The notes: generated by a model not told the origin, from the sequence alone. A stretch of DNA of 6,004 nt from Anaerolineales bacterium (GCA_023250385.1 JAHFAU010000110.1:1-6004); one strand, 5' to 3'. Shown: positions 1-5,956, numbered from the stretch's first letter. Made by a program: numbers and translations.

Positions 1-526
1 CGGCTTCCATTTCTGTGAAGCAATAGCCTTCCGCTTCTGTGCCGGTCGTATGGTCTCCGGCCAGGTTACCCTGCCGGTCGACCACGCTCACTTGACCCTG
101 CGCCAACGCCGGCTCTCCTTGATCCAGCCGTGCGTTACCGTTCGCGTCAAGAAAGAGTAGCACGCAGATCTCACCCGTCCCGCTCATTTCCTCCGGCGCG
201 AGGGTGGGGGTTGGGGGGGCGGCCGGAGTCGCGGTGGGCGCCACCGACCCCAGCACCAGCTCCATTCCGGGCGAAATATAGTCGCCGGATTCGATCCCGT
301 TCAACGCCATGAGTTGCTCGACCGTGATCCCTGCGATCGCCGCGATCCGCCAGGGCGAATCGCCCAGTTGGACGACGTAGATGATATCCCCCGCGGCATT
401 GGGGGTGGGGGTGGCAAAAGCCGTCGGCTGCAGGAGCACGGCCGAGGCTGTCGCGGCCGGCGAGTGCAAGCTAACCAGCGCCACTGCCAGCACCGGCCAA
501 ATCGGAGAAAACTTCCGCAATTTCAC
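1..526 (-). CDS. Exported LysM-domain protein with SdrD-B-like repeat (partial, C-terminus beyond left edge)
   Basis: This open reading frame starts at a GTG (524-526, minus strand) and continues past base 1, giving 175 visible residues. An in-frame TAA nine bases upstream makes this GTG the first usable start; a weak GAAGAA lies just before it. Residues 1-30 look like a signal peptide: basic MKLRK, a hydrophobic core, then an Ala-rich stretch. A short TPTP linker leads into a LysM domain at about 48-93 (IIYVVQLGDSPWRIA, then VEQLMALNGI and ISPGMELVL), a fold that binds peptidoglycan or other GlcNAc polymers. A second Pro/Thr linker (96-111) precedes a region resembling the Ca-binding SdrD B repeat: FLDANGNARLDQGEP with D127, N129, N131, D135 and E138 placed like an EF-hand-type loop, then a beta-rich stretch. 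I infer a cell-envelope or surface protein; any catalytic domain would lie outside the window. The gene is divergent from nirK. Confidence 0.85.
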   Translation of the reverse strand, partial: MKLRKFSPIWPVLAVALVSLHSPAATASAVLLQPTAFATPTPNAAGDIIYVVQLGDSPWRIAAIAGITVEQLMALNGIESGDYISPGMELVLGSVAPTATPAAPPTPTLAPEEMSGTGEICVLLFLDANGNARLDQGEPALAQGQVSVVDRQGNLAGDHTTGTEAEGYCFTEMEA

Positions 527-562
527 CGCTGGTTATTCTTCGCCACGGGGGGACCTGGCAGG

Positions 563-568
563 ATTATA
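563..568 (-). promoter_or_regulatory. Putative -10 box of the LysM gene
   Basis: The minus strand reads a perfect TATAAT here, in an otherwise very GC-rich stretch. It predicts transcription starting near 556 and a leader of about 30 bases before the GTG at 526. At 17-bp spacing the -35 position (586-591) reads TCCGGT, a poor match, so an activator or extracytoplasmic contacts may be needed. This is a sequence match only. Confidence 0.45.
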
Positions 569-615
569 GCTGGCGGCCGCGCCCGACCGGAGGCATGATG
601 CCCGCAAGCCGGTCT

Positions 616-631
616 GGTGACAGACGTCACA
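616..631. promoter_or_regulatory. CRP/FNR-family-like operator in the LysM-nirK divergent region
   Basis: The sequence GGTGACAGACGTCACA matches the CRP-type consensus TGTGA-N6-TCACA at nine of ten defined positions; the core GTGAC-agac-GTCAC is a perfect inverted repeat. Its centre (623.5) lies about 64 bases upstream of the start site predicted from the nirK promoter at 653-681, near the usual upstream activator position of about -61.5, and about 67 bases from the predicted LysM start. Denitrification genes are commonly controlled by CRP/FNR-family regulators such as NnrR, DNR and FNR. The regulator itself is not in the window, so which protein binds, if any, is inference. Confidence 0.45.
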
Positions 632-652
632 ATCCGTCGGGCCGAAACTCAG

Positions 653-681
653 TTCACGCTACCAGGCCCGCATGCTATCGT
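653..681 (+). promoter_or_regulatory. Putative sigma70-type promoter of nirK
   Basis: A -35 box TTCACG (653-658, four of six matches to TTGACA) is separated by exactly 17 bases from a -10 box TATCGT (676-681, four of six), which is preceded by an extended-10 TG (673-674). The predicted start is near 688, giving a leader of about 44 bases to the ATG at 732. The moderate boxes with a palindrome just upstream suit an activated promoter. Confidence 0.4.
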
Positions 682-714
682 CGCCGCTAACAAGCTGTGT
701 CTGAAGGACACACC

Positions 715-724
715 AAAGGAGGTG
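715..724 (+). promoter_or_regulatory. Strong ribosome binding site of nirK
   Basis: AAAGGAGGTG is a near-perfect Shine-Dalgarno sequence ending seven bases before the ATG at 732. It fixes the nirK start and is by far the strongest translation signal among the complete genes in the window. Confidence 0.85.
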
Positions 725-731
725 GAGCTGG

Positions 732-1853
732 ATGAGTTCGAATCGCACCGGAATGTTGGGCATGGCTATCGGCATCCTCGCGCTGCTGGTGGGCGGTATT
801 GCTCTGATTCAGACCTCGCCGCTGCGCGCCGACCTGACCAAGCTGCAGGGCGCCGCGCAGGTCGCCATCGACCGCATTGGGGTGGCCGCCCTGGCTCCTG
901 GCCTGCCGCTGGATGTTCCCAACGTCTCCCGAGACCCGTCTGACGTGCCGGCTCCGATCAAGCGCAGTCAGCCGACCACGGTGAGCGTCACTTTGACTAT
1001 TCGCGAGCTCACCGCCGAGCTGGCCCCGGGCACCACCTACAGCTTCTGGACCTTCGACGGCACGGTCCCTGGACCGATGCTGCGGGTCATGCAGGGCGAT
1101 ACCGTGGAGATCACCCTGGTCAACCCGGCAGAGAACCAGGGCACCCATAATATCGATCTGCATGCCGTGAACGGGCCTGGCGGGGGAGCGGCCGTCACCA
1201 CCGTCGCGCCGGGGGAGACTAAGACCTTCACGTTCAAGGCCCTCAACGTCGGCGCATTCGTCTACCACTGCGCCTCTCCGCCGCCCTGGCACCATATCGC
1301 CCAGGGCATGTACGGCGGGATTCTGGTCGAACCGCCCGGCGGTCTGCCGCCGGTCGATCGGGAGTTCTACGTGCTGCAGGGCGAGTGGTACACGGCCGGG
1401 AAGTTTGGGGACCAGGGGTATCAGGCTTTCAGCGGCGAGAAGGCCGCCGCCGAGCAGCCGGAATACTTCACCTTCAACGGGCATGTTGCCGCGCTGACCG
1501 AGATCCACCCGCTGGAAGCGAATGTCGGCGAGACCGTCCGCCTGTTCTTTGGCACCGGCGGGCCCAATGTCGGCTCCAACTTTCACATCATCGGCGAGAT
1601 CTTCGACAAGGTGTACAGCGGCTCCCCCGACACGTTCATCGCCAACGAAGAGACCTGGTATGTGCCGCCGGGGTCGGTGGCGATCTTCGAGTTCTCCCTG
1701 GATGTGCCAGGGAAGTACCTGTTGGTGGATCACGCCCTGTACCGGGTCGGCAAAGGGGCGGCCGGAGTGCTGAAGGTCAGCGGGCCGCACGACGACAGCA
1801 TCTACTCGCCGCCGGTGGAGCTGGGCGCCGCGGACCCGTCGGGCCACTCCTGA
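732..1853 (+). CDS. nirK: Copper-containing nitrite reductase, AniA-like two-domain NirK
   Basis: NirK reduces nitrite to nitric oxide on the outer side of the cytoplasmic membrane, using electrons from a small redox carrier. The 373 residues contain two cupredoxin domains (about 85-202 and 210-352). The motifs follow the Neisseria AniA class: HNIDLHA, GGGAAVTTVAPGET, VYHCA, HIAQGM, GGLPPVDREFYV, FHIIGEIFDKVY and LVDH. Type 1 copper ligands are H139, C180, H188 and M193; type 2 ligands are H144, H179 and H334; the catalytic pair is D142 and H285. All are present, so an active enzyme is expected. A hydrophobic segment at about 8-29 with no lipobox cysteine suggests an N-terminal membrane anchor rather than the lipoprotein form of AniA. 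Oddities are an extra histidine (H187) beside the type 1 ligand, a PPPW loop before it, and one-residue shortenings near 306-312 and 337-341 relative to AniA as I recall it. ctaA follows after 42 bases. Confidence 0.93.
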   Translation: MSSNRTGMLGMAIGILALLVGGIALIQTSPLRADLTKLQGAAQVAIDRIGVAALAPGLPLDVPNVSRDPSDVPAPIKRSQPTTVSVTLTIRELTAELAPGTTYSFWTFDGTVPGPMLRVMQGDTVEITLVNPAENQGTHNIDLHAVNGPGGGAAVTTVAPGETKTFTFKALNVGAFVYHCASPPPWHHIAQGMYGGILVEPPGGLPPVDREFYVLQGEWYTAGKFGDQGYQAFSGEKAAAEQPEYFTFNGHVAALTEIHPLEANVGETVRLFFGTGGPNVGSNFHIIGEIFDKVYSGSPDTFIANEETWYVPPGSVAIFEFSLDVPGKYLLVDHALYRVGKGAAGVLKVSGPHDDSIYSPPVELGAADPSGHS

Positions 1854-1872
1854 GCCGTACAGACCGCAACCC

Positions 1873-1912
1873 GCAGGCCCCGAGGACATCGTGGTATGCT
1901 CTCGGGGCTTGC
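1873..1912 (+). promoter_or_regulatory. 12-bp hairpin enclosing the proposed ctaA start codon
   Basis: GCAGGCCCCGAG (1873-1884) pairs with CTCGGGGCTTGC (1901-1912): twelve consecutive pairs with a single G-U wobble (1876/1909). The 16-base loop (1885-1900) holds the ATG at 1896-1898, while the candidate ribosome binding sequence GAGG (1882-1885) lies mostly in the stem. No T-run follows, so it is not a standard intrinsic terminator. It could limit translation of ctaA relative to nirK, protect the nirK transcript end, or indicate that the true ctaA start is farther downstream. Confidence 0.5.
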
Positions 1913-2897
1913 TCGCGCATGGAGATCGTTCCGGCCGTTGACCACCGCGGCCATTCTGAAGACAAAAACTGAGCGCCCACGCCTGATCCCTGCGTTGGCC
2001 GCCTCGGCCTGGCTCAGCAGTGTTATCTTGGTTTTGATTGGCAGCATCGTGCGGGTTACTGGCCATGGGCTGGGCTGCCCGGATTGGCCGTTGTGCTACG
2101 GCCGAGCAATCCCCCCTGCCTACGGCGGCGCCTGGGTGGAGTTCAGCCACCGCCTGTTCGGCGGAATCGCAGGCGTCCAGGTTGTCCTGCTGGCCAGCCT
2201 CGCCTGGCGCGAGGGGCGGGGTCGCCCATGGGCTTACCGCCCCGCGGTTGCGGCGGCGGGCCTGTTGGCAGTCCAGGTGCTGTTGGGCGGGCTGCATGTG
2301 ATCCTGGAACTCCCACCACAGACTGGCCTCGTGCATACCGGAGTGGCGATGCTCATCGTCGGGCTACTCGCCGCCCAGCTGGCAGTCAGCTCACCCGGAC
2401 TCGGTCCGCTGCGCTCCGGCCTGGCGCGGGCCGGAGCGGGCCGCGGCTTCGGCGGCCAGATCTCGGTGGTGGCCGCTGCGACCTACGCACTGCTGTTGAC
2501 TGGCTCTGCCGTCACCCGATCGGGCGCCTCCCTCGCCTGCCTTGCATTCCCACAGTGTGGTGCCGCGGCTTCGGTCCGCCAACCGGTAATTGAAATCCAC
2601 ATGCTCCACCGCATCGCCGCCTTGGCCGTCCTGGTCTTGACCGGCTGGATGATTGGGACGCTTCTCTCTCGCAGCCCCCAGACCGCCGTCCGCCGCTTCG
2701 CCTATGCCCTCGCCGGACTGCTGCTCGTGCAGGCGGGGCTTGGGATTGCTAATGTTCTGCTCTTGCTCCCGATGTGGTCCCGGGTGCTGCACCTGACGCT
2801 CTCGGCGGTGTTCTGGAGCGCGGTGGTCGTGCTGTGGGCCGCGGTCCTAAGCTCCCGCTCCGCAGGCACCCCCAGCCAAGTTGATCGCCCAGCGTGA
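1896..2897 (+). CDS. ctaA: Heme A synthase, COX15/CtaA family
   Basis: CtaA is a membrane enzyme that oxidises the C8 methyl group of heme O to a formyl group, giving heme A for aa3-type cytochrome oxidases. The 333 residues show about eight hydrophobic segments in the family's two-half arrangement (roughly 32-53, 86-103, 115-135, 144-165, 189-206, 238-256, 266-290, 296-318). The first-half signature GHGLGCPDWPLC gives the cysteine pair C61/C67, followed by EFSHR with E82 and H85, and LVHTG with H147. The second half has the pair C215/C221 (LACLAFPQC), H238 in HMLHR and H299 in VLHL. All family heme-ligand positions and both cysteine pairs are therefore present. The start is uncertain: the ATG at 1896 lies in a hairpin loop and leaves about 30 residues before the first membrane segment, longer than usual, so a TTG at 1938 is possible. 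The stop overlaps the next gene by four bases (GTGA). Confidence 0.92.
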   Translation: MLSGLARAWRSFRPLTTAAILKTKTERPRLIPALAASAWLSSVILVLIGSIVRVTGHGLGCPDWPLCYGRAIPPAYGGAWVEFSHRLFGGIAGVQVVLLASLAWREGRGRPWAYRPAVAAAGLLAVQVLLGGLHVILELPPQTGLVHTGVAMLIVGLLAAQLAVSSPGLGPLRSGLARAGAGRGFGGQISVVAAATYALLLTGSAVTRSGASLACLAFPQCGAAASVRQPVIEIHMLHRIAALAVLVLTGWMIGTLLSRSPQTAVRRFAYALAGLLLVQAGLGIANVLLLLPMWSRVLHLTLSAVFWSAVVVLWAAVLSSRSAGTPSQVDRPA

Positions 2898-4210
2898 GAC
2901 TCCAACCCCTTTCTCGCCCCAGGCGGTTTCCCCTGAGATTCGCCCTCATCCCATTGGCGATCGCGGGGCTTGCGATCGCGGCTTTCAACCTCCCGTTCGT
3001 CCAGGAGAGGTTGGTCCCGCGCATTTCTGAGCTGCGGGCCCGGATCACCTACGCCCTCGCACCGCCCGGCGAGGCGGTCTTCACTCCTAACCCCACGCTA
3101 GCAGCCATGGTCGATGCCACCCTGGCGGCCTTCGCGACGCCCAGCCCTCCGCCGGCGCCCACCTCCCTACCAACCGCCGGTCCCGGCCCAACCTCCGGGC
3201 CCACGCCGATCCCCACCCCCCTTCCCGCTCGCACGCTGCTCACTGGGATCCGGCACGAGTACCAGGGGTGGAACAACTGCGGACCGGCCACCCTGGCCAT
3301 GGCCCTTTCCTTCTGGGGTTGGATCGGGGACCAGCGCCCCGTGGCCGAGTACACCAAACCCAACCCGCCCGACAAGAATGTGATGCCTTATGAGTTGGCT
3401 GACTTCGTCCGCGAGCGGACCGACCTCGAGGTGGTGGTGCGGGTGGGAGGCGATCTGCAACTGCTCAAGAGCCTGATTGCGGCCGGCTACCCGGTGATGA
3501 TCGAGAAAGGGTTGGAAGTTCCCAACGTCGAGGGCTGGATGGGGCACTATGAGCTGCTGGCCGGCTACGACGATGCGACTGCCATCTTCAACGCCTACGA
3601 TTCATACGAAGGCGATTTCAGCGACGGGAAGACTCTGCCGGTCAGCTACCAGACCGTTGAGACGTATTGGCGCCACTTCAATAACACCTACCTGATCGTC
3701 TACCCACCGGCGCGCGGGCGTGAGTTATTCTCCATGCTCGGCGCTGACGCAGACGAGCAAAGCAATATCCGGAGCGCCGCCGAGCGGGCCTCGGAGGAGA
3801 TCTTCAGCACCAGTGGACGGGATGAATTCTTCGCTTGGTTCAACCGCGGGACGAATCTGATGCTGCTCCAGGACTACGGGGGGTCGGCCACGGCTTACGA
3901 CCAGGCTTTCCAGTTGTATGCGGAGCTGGGCTCGGAAGACCGGCCCTGGCGAGTGATGTGGTACCAGACCGGACCGTACTTCGCCTACTACTACACCGGC
4001 CGCTATTGGGACGTGATCGGTCTGACGACCCAAACCCTGGACAACATGAGCGAACCGGTCCTGGAGGAGAGCTACTACTGGCGGGGGTTGGCCAAAGAGG
4101 CCCTGGGGGATGTGGCCGGCGCGATTGCCGATTACCAGAGCAGCCTCGAGTTTCACCCCGGTTTTGGACCGGCGCTCACTCAACTCGTCCGCCTCGGCGC
4201 TGCCCCATAG
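2894..4210 (+). CDS. Membrane-anchored C39-like papain-fold protein with C-terminal TPR-like repeats
   Basis: The 438-residue protein begins at a GTG that overlaps the ctaA TGA. No clear ribosome binding site is visible, so translation is probably coupled to ctaA. A basic N-terminus and a hydrophobic segment (about 15-33) suggest a signal anchor with the rest outside the membrane. A Pro/Thr-rich linker (82-112) leads to a peptidase C39-like domain (about 115-270). Its key residues are Q124 and C129 in QGWNNCGPATLAMAL, H218 in GHYELLAGYDD, and D236 in NAYDSY, matching the oxyanion Gln, Cys, His and Asp of papain-fold C39 enzymes. Residues 305-430 form helical TPR-like repeats, including FAWFNRGTNLMLLQDYGGSATAYDQAF and YYWRGLAKEALGDVAGAIADYQSSLEFHP. 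I infer a cysteine peptidase or amidase acting on a peptide or envelope substrate, with the TPR part binding a partner. No ABC exporter is present, so a bacteriocin-leader peptidase role is unsupported. The substrate is unknown. Confidence 0.82.
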   Translation: MRLQPLSRPRRFPLRFALIPLAIAGLAIAAFNLPFVQERLVPRISELRARITYALAPPGEAVFTPNPTLAAMVDATLAAFATPSPPPAPTSLPTAGPGPTSGPTPIPTPLPARTLLTGIRHEYQGWNNCGPATLAMALSFWGWIGDQRPVAEYTKPNPPDKNVMPYELADFVRERTDLEVVVRVGGDLQLLKSLIAAGYPVMIEKGLEVPNVEGWMGHYELLAGYDDATAIFNAYDSYEGDFSDGKTLPVSYQTVETYWRHFNNTYLIVYPPARGRELFSMLGADADEQSNIRSAAERASEEIFSTSGRDEFFAWFNRGTNLMLLQDYGGSATAYDQAFQLYAELGSEDRPWRVMWYQTGPYFAYYYTGRYWDVIGLTTQTLDNMSEPVLEESYYWRGLAKEALGDVAGAIADYQSSLEFHPGFGPALTQLVRLGAAP

Positions 4211-4278
4211 GCTCGCTGCGCACCAGGCCCATGCGGCATGATCCTGACCGCTCTCCTGACCTTCCGCCTGGCACGAGC

Positions 4279-4309
4279 TTGATCCAGGCATTCACCTGAA
4301 CCGTTCAAT
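4279..4309 (+). promoter_or_regulatory. Weak candidate promoter in the 105-base gap before murJ
   Basis: TTGATC (4279-4284) and TTCAAT (4304-4309) each match four of six consensus positions but have a long 19-base spacer. If used, transcription would begin at about 4316, exactly the murJ ATG, giving a leaderless message. This would fit the absence of a Shine-Dalgarno sequence before murJ. The rest of the 4211-4315 gap holds only a weak 6-bp inverted repeat (4266-4271 with 4284-4289) and no T-run terminator. The evidence is thin. Confidence 0.18.
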
Positions 4310-4315
4310 GTTGCG

Positions 4316-5878
4316 ATGAACCGCCGCTCCGTTCCGGTCGCCCGCTCGACGTTGATCGTAATGGGCGGAATGCTGGCCTCGATGGCGATGGGGCTGGTCC
4401 GCCAACGGGTCATCGCCGCCCGGTTCGGCACCGGCGCAGCGCTCGATGCCTATACTGCGGCCAACGGCCTGCCCGAGCTGTTGTTCACCATGCTGGCCGG
4501 CGGAGCGTTGACCTTCGCCTTCATCCCGATCTATAGCGAATTCCTGACCGCCGACGATCGCTCGGGCAGCAACCGGCTCGCCAGTCAGGTGATCAATTCG
4601 GTCTTCCTGCTGGCCGTGGGAGCCTCGCTGCTCGCGGCGCTGGCCGCCCCGACCTTGGTGAGTGCCCCCTGGGGTCTCGGCCCCAATTTTCCCGCTGCGG
4701 TCCAGCGGCTGACCGCCGACTTGATGCGGGTGCTGCTGCTCTCGACGGTGCTGTTTGCCATCAGCAGCATATTGAGCGGGGTGCTGCACGCTCACCAACA
4801 CTTCCTGCTGCCGGCTCTGTCACCGATTGTCTACAGCCTGGGGGTGATCTTCGGCGCGGTGGCCCTTTCTCCGGCTATGGGGATCCTGGGGCTCGGCTGG
4901 GGGGCGGTAGCCGGTGCCGCGCTCCACCTGGTGGTCCAGCTTCCCGGACTGGTCCGATATGGCGTGACCTGGTCTCCGGTGTTTGCTTGGACAGAGCCCG
5001 CCCTCCGGCGAGTGGCGGTGCTGATGGCTCCCCGGGTAGTGGACCTGATGATGGCGCGGGCCAGCATCGACTGGCTCAACGCCAACCTCGGCTCGGGGCT
5101 CGGCGAGGGCCGGCTCTCCGCCCTGCGCTATGCCTTCCAGATCATGAACATGCCCTGGACTTTGGTGGGAACCGCGATCGGGATCGCGGTCTTCCCGACC
5201 TTTGCAGCCCTGGCTGCCGAGCAGAACCGGGCCGCGTTGCGCGGCGCGCTGAGCGGCGCGCTTCGGGCGATCCTGACCCTGACCTTGCCGGCCGCGGTCG
5301 GGCTGCTCTTGCTCGGCCGGCCGCTCATTCAAGTGCTGTTCGAGGGCGGGGAGTTCACTGCCCAAAGCACGGATCTGGTGTTCTACGCGCTGCGCTTTTA
5401 CACTCTGGCGTTGATCAGCCAGTCGGTGTTGGAGGTGGTCATTCGGGCCTTCTCCGCTCGGAAGGACACCCTGACCCCGCTACTTGTGTCATTTTTCACA
5501 ACCGCGCTCAACCTCGGCCTGGCGGTCGCACTCGCCCGCCCGGAGCGGATTTCCCACGGCGGACTGGCGCTCGCCAATGGTGTGGCGGTTGGAGTCGAGT
5601 CGCTGATTGGGCTCACGATCCTGCAGCGGCGCTGGGGGCTCTTGGAGGTCCGCCGGGTAGCGGGTGACCTGGCTCGCTCCGGTCTGGCTTGCGGAGCGAT
5701 GGCGCTCGCGATTCTAATCGGCCGGTCGCTGGCGCCGGAAACGCCGCTCGTTCAGTTGATCTTGGTTGGAGGGCTTGGGGCAGTGGTCTATTTCGTTGCC
5801 GCGGCTGCGCTGGGAATCCGCGAAGTGCGCAGCCTGCCCCTGACCCTCTTGCGCAGTTTGCAACCCCAGCGGGCCTGA
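4316..5878 (+). CDS. murJ: Lipid II flippase MurJ (MviN), MOP superfamily
   Basis: MurJ moves the peptidoglycan precursor lipid II from the inner to the outer face of the cytoplasmic membrane. The 520 residues, close to the usual family length, contain about 14 hydrophobic segments. Family motifs include GLVRQRVIAARFGTG (26-40) followed by LDAYTAANGLPELL (43-56), AGGALTFAFIPIYSEF (61-76), SGVLHAHQHFLLPALSPIVY (154-173), the TM8-like stretch AIGIAVFPTFAALA (287-300), and LFEGGEFT (341-348). Arg29/Arg31 and Asp44 fall where the E. coli enzyme has functional charged residues. The double Arg after LPNLL in E. coli is Phe-Thr here (residues 57-58) and the following AEGA is AGGA; I recall this as common in Chloroflexota-type MurJ. 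The ATG at 4316 is the first start after the in-frame TGA at 4280, and no Shine-Dalgarno sequence is visible. It could be read through from the C39 gene or have its own promoter. Confidence 0.93.
   Translation: MNRRSVPVARSTLIVMGGMLASMAMGLVRQRVIAARFGTGAALDAYTAANGLPELLFTMLAGGALTFAFIPIYSEFLTADDRSGSNRLASQVINSVFLLAVGASLLAALAAPTLVSAPWGLGPNFPAAVQRLTADLMRVLLLSTVLFAISSILSGVLHAHQHFLLPALSPIVYSLGVIFGAVALSPAMGILGLGWGAVAGAALHLVVQLPGLVRYGVTWSPVFAWTEPALRRVAVLMAPRVVDLMMARASIDWLNANLGSGLGEGRLSALRYAFQIMNMPWTLVGTAIGIAVFPTFAALAAEQNRAALRGALSGALRAILTLTLPAAVGLLLLGRPLIQVLFEGGEFTAQSTDLVFYALRFYTLALISQSVLEVVIRAFSARKDTLTPLLVSFFTTALNLGLAVALARPERISHGGLALANGVAVGVESLIGLTILQRRWGLLEVRRVAGDLARSGLACGAMALAILIGRSLAPETPLVQLILVGGLGAVVYFVAAAALGIREVRSLPLTLLRSLQPQRA
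5171..5190. repeat. 20-bp palindrome inside murJ
   Basis: ACCGCGATC (5171-5179) and GATCGCGGT (5182-5190) are perfect inverted 9-mers around a 2-base centre. The segment encodes part of the conserved GTAIGIAVFPT stretch, so the symmetry may be a by-product of Ile/Ala/Gly codon choice. No protein-binding role is shown. Confidence 0.5.
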
Positions 5879-5901
5879 GCGGTTCGACCGAGATCCAGCT
5901 T

Positions 5902-5914
5902 GAGCACCCTGCTC
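5902..5914 (+). other. Small hairpin downstream of murJ
   Basis: GAGCA-CCC-TGCTC forms a 5-bp stem with a 3-base loop, 23 bases after the murJ stop. No T-run follows, so it is at most a weak or factor-assisted transcript end. A second short stem CGGT-TCG-ACCG lies at 5880-5890. Neither is a convincing intrinsic terminator. Confidence 0.2.
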
Positions 5915-5934
5915 GTCCGCTGCACAGTTCCGGG

Positions 5935-5940
5935 CATAAT
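5935..5940 (+). promoter_or_regulatory. Candidate -10 box for the gene starting at 5968
   Basis: CATAAT matches five of six bases of TATAAT and predicts a start near 5947, about 21 bases before the ATG. No convincing -35 box is seen 16-18 bases upstream. It suggests that the last gene may be transcribed independently of murJ. Confidence 0.3.
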
Positions 5941-5956
5941 CCCAGCTACTTGAACT

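Noticed and set aside
314..598. Plus-strand open frames opposite the LysM gene
   Set aside because: The minus strand encodes a clear signal peptide and LysM domain, whereas these frames give Arg/Gly-rich sequence with no motif and no ribosome binding site.
617..943. Plus-strand 108-residue frame overlapping the start of nirK
   Set aside because: Its start lies within the operator and promoter region, it overlaps the well-supported nirK frame, and its second half is Arg/Pro/Gly-rich frame-shadow sequence.
1873..1912. Reading the nirK-ctaA hairpin as an intrinsic terminator
   Set aside because: The stem is followed by CTTGCTCGCGC-type sequence rather than a T-run, and it spans the start of the next gene, so a standard terminator is not supported.
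687..2336. Long 549-residue open frame on the minus strand across nirK and ctaA
   Set aside because: It lies antisense to two clearly recognised genes, has low-complexity Arg/Gly/Gln/His-rich content, no recognisable domain, and is best explained by high GC depleting stop codons.
3141..3232. C-rich tract in the C39 gene as a repeat or regulatory element
   Set aside because: It encodes the in-frame Pro/Thr/Ser linker between membrane anchor and peptidase domain, and no regular repeat unit is present.
2894..4210. C39 protein as a bacteriocin or peptide-leader processing enzyme
   Set aside because: There is no ABC transporter domain, no neighbouring exporter and no small precursor peptide gene; the architecture fits a stand-alone anchored protein.
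4266..4289. Inverted repeat GCCTGG/CCAGGC upstream of murJ as a terminator
   Set aside because: It has only six base pairs around a 12-base loop and no T-run; it is too weak to call.
4292..5365. Minus-strand frames of up to 181 residues within murJ
   Set aside because: They are Gln/Arg/Gly-rich antisense translations of membrane-protein codons, with no domain and no translation signals.
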